Shown: in pieces, positions 58,334 through 64,000 of the stretch
How the letters are laid out: each line of letters begins with the position of its first letter
Numbering within the stretch: position 1 is the first letter of the stretch
Source of the DNA: Ilyonectria destructans
Lineage: Eukaryota > Ascomycota > Sordariomycetes > Hypocreales > Nectriaceae
NCBI GenBank assembly: GCA_020740775.1
Contig: JAHEWK010000007.1
Coordinates: 2,046,001-2,110,000 of the forward strand
Length of the DNA stretch: 64,000 nucleotides
Reading direction: 5' to 3'
Notes under the pieces: model-generated
Told to the model about the DNA's origin: nothing
Seen by the model: the letters and a program-made list of their open reading frames with translations, nothing else
The model's database searches: none
Translations under genes and position numbers: made by a program

Positions 58334-58869
58334 ATAATAGGCCTTGGCCGATCAGATCTTGGAAGTTGAGAATAAATTGAAGCTACATGAAACGCATTAA
58401 GCCTAGACGACAACCGGAGAGCTATCGTAACGCTTTACACCATTTTTCATTAGCTACAACCTCTCAAACAAGGGTGATTCATCCAGCCTTCTTTTATCAT
58501 AAAAGTCTAATGATGACAATATCCCCGTTGCTGTTATAATTCGGCAAGAACTTACCACTAAGAGCCAACGAATTTGGCTTATACTTTGTCCGTTTTAAAC
58601 ACTGAATTATTTATCGAAAAGCGTTAATATTCGTTTGAGCTTACAATCGTCTCGTATTACATCGACTTTGTCTGAAAAGATCCATACCAATATTGGGTAT
58701 ATCTTGGTATACATATCGACATTAACACTCAAAAACGCCATTCCTGTAGAAGCTCTGTTCCGTGAGCGATCTCAGGAATTAGCTCATTAGCTCATTAGCT
58801 CAGACACAAGTGTAATAATTAAGTTGTATGCAGGAATAGGGTCAATACGAGCACCCCACAGAAAATAAT
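58334..58869. other. Intergenic, AT-rich
   Basis: About 540 bases, AT-rich, with a short tandem TAGCTCAT repeat at 58783-58800. It separates the CHAT gene from the decayed regulator. No gene supported. Confidence 0.45.
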
Positions 58870-60602
58870 TACCCCGCGGAGAAATTCTCTCGCCCTCAGT
58901 CCTCAGTAGGTTTGGAAACCCGTACCGACAACATGCCATGTTCCAACTGCACCATTTCATCCTTGCCATGTACATATGATATTCCCACCCGGAAGAGAGG
59001 ACCAAAACCCCAGACCCCTTGACGGCCCGCGCAACGGGCCCGTGGTGGAGGCTCAACGGAGCTTCCTGGAGTCACCGACTCATACGACATGACACATGAC
59101 ACTTCAAACTCAACACCTATATTATCACCTATTGCACCAAGTTGCCCAGGAGTTACCGACGAGCTTCTGGTATGGAGACTTCGAGATGACCTCGTCGCCG
59201 CTGTCCATGATAGTCTACCATCAATCCCCATCAAGAAGGTCGGGGACGAGTGCTTTGACTTGGTTTTTCACCGCCTGTTCCCTTGCTTTCCACTCTTACA
59301 CGAACCAAGCCTGCGCGCTAGTGCTTGTCAATTCTTTGACTCTATAGATGGTTCTGAAGAGCAATCTAGCCCGCATGGTATTGGCACGCAGAATGAACGC
59401 ATTGCCTTGATGCGTTCATTTGCATCTGTCACTTTTATTTGCGGTACGGCTGCTTTCACGTTCCGTCGCTCGTTTCTTCCGTACGGAGACCTAGTGGGCG
59501 TACCATTTCTTTGGGCATCACGAGAAATGTTGAGGCACTACGAAGATTATGATCTGCAGCATCCCAACTCAACCTCCATCGCAATACGTGCACTACACTC
59601 TAGCTCGTTGAAACGCCATACCGGACAGAATGGCCTAGCATGGCATGTTTTTGGGCAAGCTAGTCTTATAGCGCAGGCTCTTCGACTTCACAGCGAGAAA
59701 GAAGTGATCAAGTACAACACCTTGGAAGCCACCCTTCTCCGCTTCAGTTTCTGGGTTCTATACGTGTCTGATAAGTCGGCCATTTCCATGAGGATTCGTG
59801 CCATAGTTTTTCACGAACCCTTATTCGATTCTGAAATGGACATTGACCCCTATGGTCCGGACCGTGTCGCATTACTGGACCCGACCCGGCCTCACAATCA
59901 ACCACCATTCGAAGACACCCTCCTGGCGAGGTTTCATTTAATCCGGCGCAACTGGTCATTTGCAGCTCGGATATTTTGGGAGATAAGATCGTTCACTCAG
60001 TGACATGCAATTAATCGTCCCAACGACGAGGTAGCGGCTGCGACAGATGTGGAGAAAATAACATAGATATACATTGACTTTGTGAGGTCACTGGATGACC
60101 TAACCACCACTTCTTCAGTCTCCGGACAGCGTTTTCGTAATTGTAAGCGAGAAAGTGGCCGATTACCAGAGACAATGCTACAAGACGCAGCGATTCCGCC
60201 TACTAAATGTGCATCACTGTCTGAAGCTTATGATTCTTAGACAATGCATTAAGAATGACTTGACAAAAGCAGTCGGCTATGGAGATAATCCTATGATGCT
60301 AGAGAAGGAGCAGTCAAACATAGCAAGGGAATTTATCCATACTCTTCAGAGTGTACCCTTCCATTTTCTCCAGACGAATGGAGAACCCGACGTCAGTTTT
60401 CATATTTACTTCTTACGAGTCAAGTTGATAGGTTCTAGGTGGAACTCATCCGCGAGGTAGGCAGCATCTTGCTGGAGCTTTCGCAATGTGCTACCAGCAG
60501 TTCAAATAGAGAGCGAGCTGGCTCGCTTCTGGGGACACTCCTTGACATTCTAGCGATGCTTGACTCGAGGGCCTCGGATGAGTTAATACGGGGCCAAAGT
60601 TA
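58870..60602 (+). pseudogene. Decayed Zn2Cys6 transcription factor
   Basis: On the plus strand, 58961-59028 encodes the second half of a Zn2Cys6 cluster (MPCSNCTISSLPCTYD, then RKRGPK). The frame then meets TGA at 59026-59028 and continues in the same frame into SDYDMTHD... Next comes an open part 59089-60000 with typical fungal_trans boxes (VFHRLFPCFPLLHEPSL, GLAWHVFGQASLIAQALRLH, LEATLLRFSFWVLYVSDKS). TGA at 60001-60003 is followed in frame by more family-like residues, then TAG at 60061. A further shift leads to the frame at 60155 (QRFRLLNVHHCLKLMILRQC). A last piece after an intron (60391-60442 region) reads VELIREVGSILLELSQC to a stop at about 60602. The first half of the zinc cluster was not found. 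Several breaks mark it as a pseudogene. Confidence 0.7.
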
Positions 60603-60861
60603 ACGAACATTGATTCTGAGATAATGTTCTTGTACTATTAATAGTTTCTAACTACGGTATTCCCATCAACACTGGTAATGATGAGGGATGTGCTCGAAAG
60701 GAAGGTCTGGATTATTGAGACTCAGGCTCTGCTAGCAATGCATATTTTATGAGATACAGTTGGTTTCCTAAGAGGAATTGGTATATGTGTGTTAAAGTTC
60801 GTACAAAATGAAGCGAATATACATATCGCATTGTCTTTCATTGACGAATCCATGCACTGCC

Positions 60862-63800
60862 TTAGGCCTTGTAGCTTTCTGGTGGCCCAAGGGAACTCGA
60901 CTTGAACCCGCCAACGTCAACAACTAGCTTTTGGACAACGACGCCAGGCTCCAGCAGCCAAAGGGAGAGTTTATGCGAACCAGCTGAAAGCTCAATAGTA
61001 GATATCGACGTCCACCCTCCCGGAATAACTGCATCCTCCCAGCCGTCCGGCACGCTACCCATAGGTGTCGTAGGCACGGGCTGTACTGTGACAGGACTTC
61101 CACCATCGATGGCGAAGGCGTATTTTAGCGGGCGACTTGGATCGTGATTCAGCGTAGCCCCGAGAAACACCATGATCCTGGCTGAACTGCGCGAATTGAA
61201 TGTGTGGAAAGAGTACGTCAGCTTTGGTGCTGAAGAAGGAGTCTGCGAATCCGCAGTAGCAGGCCAGAGCTTTACACCAGAGAGAGTGCGGCCGTAGTAG
61301 GGAATAGTGGTGTATGATAGGCTGCCTTTCTTCTCGGCACTTGTGTAGTGCTCTGCTTCAATTGAGACAACGCCTCCGGACTCGACGTATCCGTGGAAAT
61401 CCTTGGGCACAGATGTCTTGTTGACTGGCAATACAGCCGTAACATCTCGGCCATTCGCAGCAGCAACCTTCAGACCAACCCAGCTAAGCCCTTTGGGGGC
61501 CTTGCTCCAGTCTACAGAGATGAAGCTTCGAATGTCGCTTTTCTCACCGGGAGCCTTGAGGGTGCCGCGTGAATTAGAAACAGTAACATACGACGTGTTG
61601 GGTGTGATGTTATAGGAGAAAGTGCCGTTGTCGCGCGTGAAAATATCGAGATACCGTTTCTCAGAGGGTGGCATATAGCGGTCAACGGACAAGAGGGTGG
61701 GTTCGGGATCTCCGGGCGAGCTTCTACTGCTCCCTTGAACACTGACGCCCATGATGCCCGATTGAGGAACGTTCTCCTTGGTGTGGTAGCTGACATTCGG
61801 TATGGCGTTGACAGGAGGCTCGTTCCAGAATGTGTAGCCGATGTGAGTCTGGTTGAGTATCGGATCCCACTTGCCGTCCTTCAATGTATGGTATCTATCC
61901 GTGATCTCGGCGTCCTGAGCAAACAAGTCATTGACGTCTTTCGCTAAGCGATCAGTGCTGGTACGTCTCTGACTATGGTGCCAGGCATTCAAAGCCGCCT
62001 TGATGTAGAGCTCGACAACAGTCTTGCCCGCCAGCACCGGATGCAACACCATTTCGAAGAAGGGTGTTTGCGTGTCCTGGGGAAGGCCGTCGTAGACGCC
62101 TTGCGTCACGTCGAGAAGATCCGACCACTCTTTCACTACTCGCTCGGCCTCGTCATAGTTGGCAACGCTGTACGCAAAAGGCTCACGGCTTAGGAGCTCA
62201 TACTTGCGGCGAACAATAAGCCTGCCGTATGTGTTGAGGATGCGCGCGATTGTGTCGGCGATGGATGGCTTGCCAAACTCGCGAATTGCCCATCTCCGAA
62301 TCCACTCCGTCGTGCTGTCGGGCGTTGTGTGCTTGGACATGTCATAGGCCATGTCCAAGAAATGGGTCATGGGAATTTCCTTGACTTGATTAGTTTATCT
62401 TCGCTCATTTGGACAAACACTCACCAAAGGCTTAAGATCTCCCACGTTGGCGATCCAGATCTCTCGAGCGCCCTTTTCATAGGCCAGGTGCATTTGCTCC
62501 CATGTCTTGACAAGTTGAATGGTGTTGATCCATTTGTAGCTTCGTGGAGCCCCCACATAGTCAAAGTGGTAGTATACACCGGCACCTGCTTCTCGGTCTG
62601 TCTCATTTGCGAAGGGGGTTCGTAGTAAGTTTCCAGCATTGTCGTCCGTCCAGAGAAGAGTAACGGTATCCGGAACTTCCATACCCGCTTGGTAATAGCG
62701 CCCTACTTCCTATTCGAAGATTGACAATTAGTGACACCATCCATCCATTCAAGCGAGACAGCTGGCGACCAACCTTGTACAATACCCAGGTCTGTGGTAC
62801 TTGTCCGAGATCGCTGACATCCAAGACATCTTTTAGGATTGACTGCTGCACTTTGAGAATTTCCTCGAGTGAATCTGACGTGAGGGTCGGTGATTCAACG
62901 TCTCCCGCACCTCGCATACCCATTGTGAATATAGTGTCCCAGTCCTTGGCACGCTCAGCCCCTCCCTTGAAGAACTCGGTAATATTTTCTTTATTCCCAA
63001 CCCAGTCCCAGGCTCCCTCCAGCTGCTGCTGCTGTTCCGTTTCTGCTCGCGCCATCGGTTCATGATGACTGGTACCAATGAAGACGCCGTAGTCGTTGGC
63101 GTTGGGTCCGTTTTCCTTGTCGTCGACGTAAAACATGCTACCCCACATGGCCGGCCAGATGTAGTTGGCACGCAGGCGAAGACAGAGCTCAAAGATGAGT
63201 TTGTAAAATTCTCCAGTGAACGGTCTTCCGTTAGCGGTGCGCCTGAATCTCGGTTCAGCCCAGCTCGTGAGCGCGGGAGCCTCGTCGTTGATAAAGAAGC
63301 CACGATACTTGACGGATGGAGAGCCTTGGACTTTTCGTGTCTCCTGGACCCAAATACCGGTCTTCTTCTTCGGGGGAACATCTGCCCACCAGTACCAGGG
63401 CGAAACGCCTATCTTCTCGGAAATGTCATAGAGGCCGAAGATTGTTCCACGCACGTCGCTCCCTGCCACCACAAGGGCCCAGCTGACGCCGTCCAGGGGG
63501 TTCTTGACGAAAGCCGACGTATAAGCCTCCCATTTTCCCTTAATTTCGGAAACATCGAGTTTGCCGTCAGAGACAAGGTCATCGATCAGTGTTGAATGGC
63601 CAACGGCGCCCGCGATGATGAGGGATACTGGCTTGGAAGGACTGTCCGATTTGCCCAAGAGCCGCACCGTACCATTGACACCAACTACCCGACCAAAATC
63701 AACTGCAAGATCACTGGCTGCTTTTTGGATGCCTTTGAAATCGCCCGAGTCGACCCAAATATCCGGAGCGCTGTTCTGACTGGCAAGCTTGCGATTGCTG

Positions 63801-63904
63801 AGACCTGATTTGAAGACTAACAGATCTTGCTGTGCAGATACAGCCAGACAAAACCACAAAAAGAAGGGTGCTAAAGTGATTAACCTTGCTGATATGGAAA
63901 CCAT
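60862..63904 (-). CDS. GH115 xylan alpha-1,2-glucuronidase, secreted
   Basis: Three exons (62774-63904, 62425-62709, 60862-62379), introns 64 nt (donor GTTGGT) and 45 nt, 977 residues. Signal peptide MVSISARLITLAPFFLWFCLAVSAQ. The GH115 enzyme removes (4-O-methyl-)glucuronic acid from glucuronoxylan. Landmarks: SPWYWWADVPPKKK, VKYRGFFINDEAPALTSWAE, LRLRANYIWPAMWGS, FIGTSHHEPMARAETE, ETGRYYQ-type box present as EVGRYYQAGMEVPD, LLWTDDNAG, VYYHFDYVGAPRSYKWINT, then a C-terminal beta-rich module ending WLLEPGVVVQKLVVDVGG. Full family length. It acts outside the cell with xylanases and fits the cellobiose dehydrogenase gene in the same window as part of a lignocellulose-degrading life style. Confidence 0.95.
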
Positions 63905-64000
63905 CGCGAGAATATTCGCCTCCGTGAGGCTACTAGGCTATTGGCTGGCTGCTGTGCTGGCTGAAACAAGTCAAGGACGTCATTGTGTAAAGCGTCCACT
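63905..64000. promoter_or_regulatory. 5' region of GH115 gene (cut by window end)
   Basis: The last 96 bases are the start of the GH115 promoter on the minus strand. Too short to show a carbon-regulation site with confidence. Confidence 0.3.

Overview
This is nuclear DNA of a filamentous ascomycete (Pezizomycotina, most likely a Sordariomycete of Hypocreales type; the order is an inference from gene content and general sequence resemblance). The signs are short GT-AG introns (about 44-99 nt, mostly with CTAAC/CTAAT-like branch points), CACC-ATG start contexts, fungal Zn2Cys6 regulators, HET and SesA-NACHT proteins, a cellobiose dehydrogenase, a GH115 glucuronidase and a Phe-tRNA gene. Genes are monocistronic on both strands. 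Exon-intron models were built by hand from reading frame, splice signals and protein-family continuity.

Layout. 1-1.4 kb: 3' part of an amidohydrolase gene (cut by the window). 2.0-4.5 kb: a HET-domain relic beside a full HET gene. 5.1-5.6 kb: a cytochrome b5-like gene with an internal nonsense codon. 5.7-8.8 kb: a fused FAA-hydrolase/alpha-beta-hydrolase gene divergent from an acetate-type (GPR1/FUN34/YaaH) transporter. 9.1-19.3 kb: a compact secondary-metabolism-like group: an NRPS-like carboxylate reductase (A-T-TR) with a gluconokinase-like domain at its C-terminus, a divergent MFS permease, a Zn2Cys6 regulator and an aldo-keto reductase. 19.7-22.7 kb: SesA-NACHT NLR-like protein. 23-30 kb: a conserved hypothetical gene, an agmatine-deiminase-family gene, an SDR and cellobiose dehydrogenase. 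31.8-36.8 kb: a double-GFA protein, a DUF899 thioredoxin-like protein starting on a 12-nt exon with a GC-AG intron, a Phe-tRNA gene interrupted in the D-loop by a 54-nt segment that looks like a spliceosomal intron, and a secreted alpha/beta hydrolase. 39.3-44.7 kb: a divergent pair of large proteins of unknown function. 45.4-50.3 kb: a 2-Cys peroxiredoxin with an unusual tail and a frameshifted SF1 helicase. 51-60.6 kb: an acidic coiled-coil protein, an uncharacterised gene divergent from a TPR-CHAT protease, and a decayed Zn2Cys6 regulator. 60.9-63.9 kb: secreted GH115 alpha-glucuronidase.

How the genes may work together. The NRPS-like reductase, permease, regulator and AKR could make, export and control a reduced carboxylic-acid metabolite. 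The FAA/ABH fusion and transporter suggest uptake and breakdown of a small organic acid. CDH and GH115 belong to plant cell-wall breakdown. HET, NACHT and CHAT genes are allorecognition or cell-death type genes. These, with the nonsense and frameshift-bearing genes, give the window an accessory character. Strongest leads: the interrupted tRNA gene, the A-T-TR-gluconokinase fusion, the uncharacterised divergent pair, and the CHAT protease with its divergent partner.
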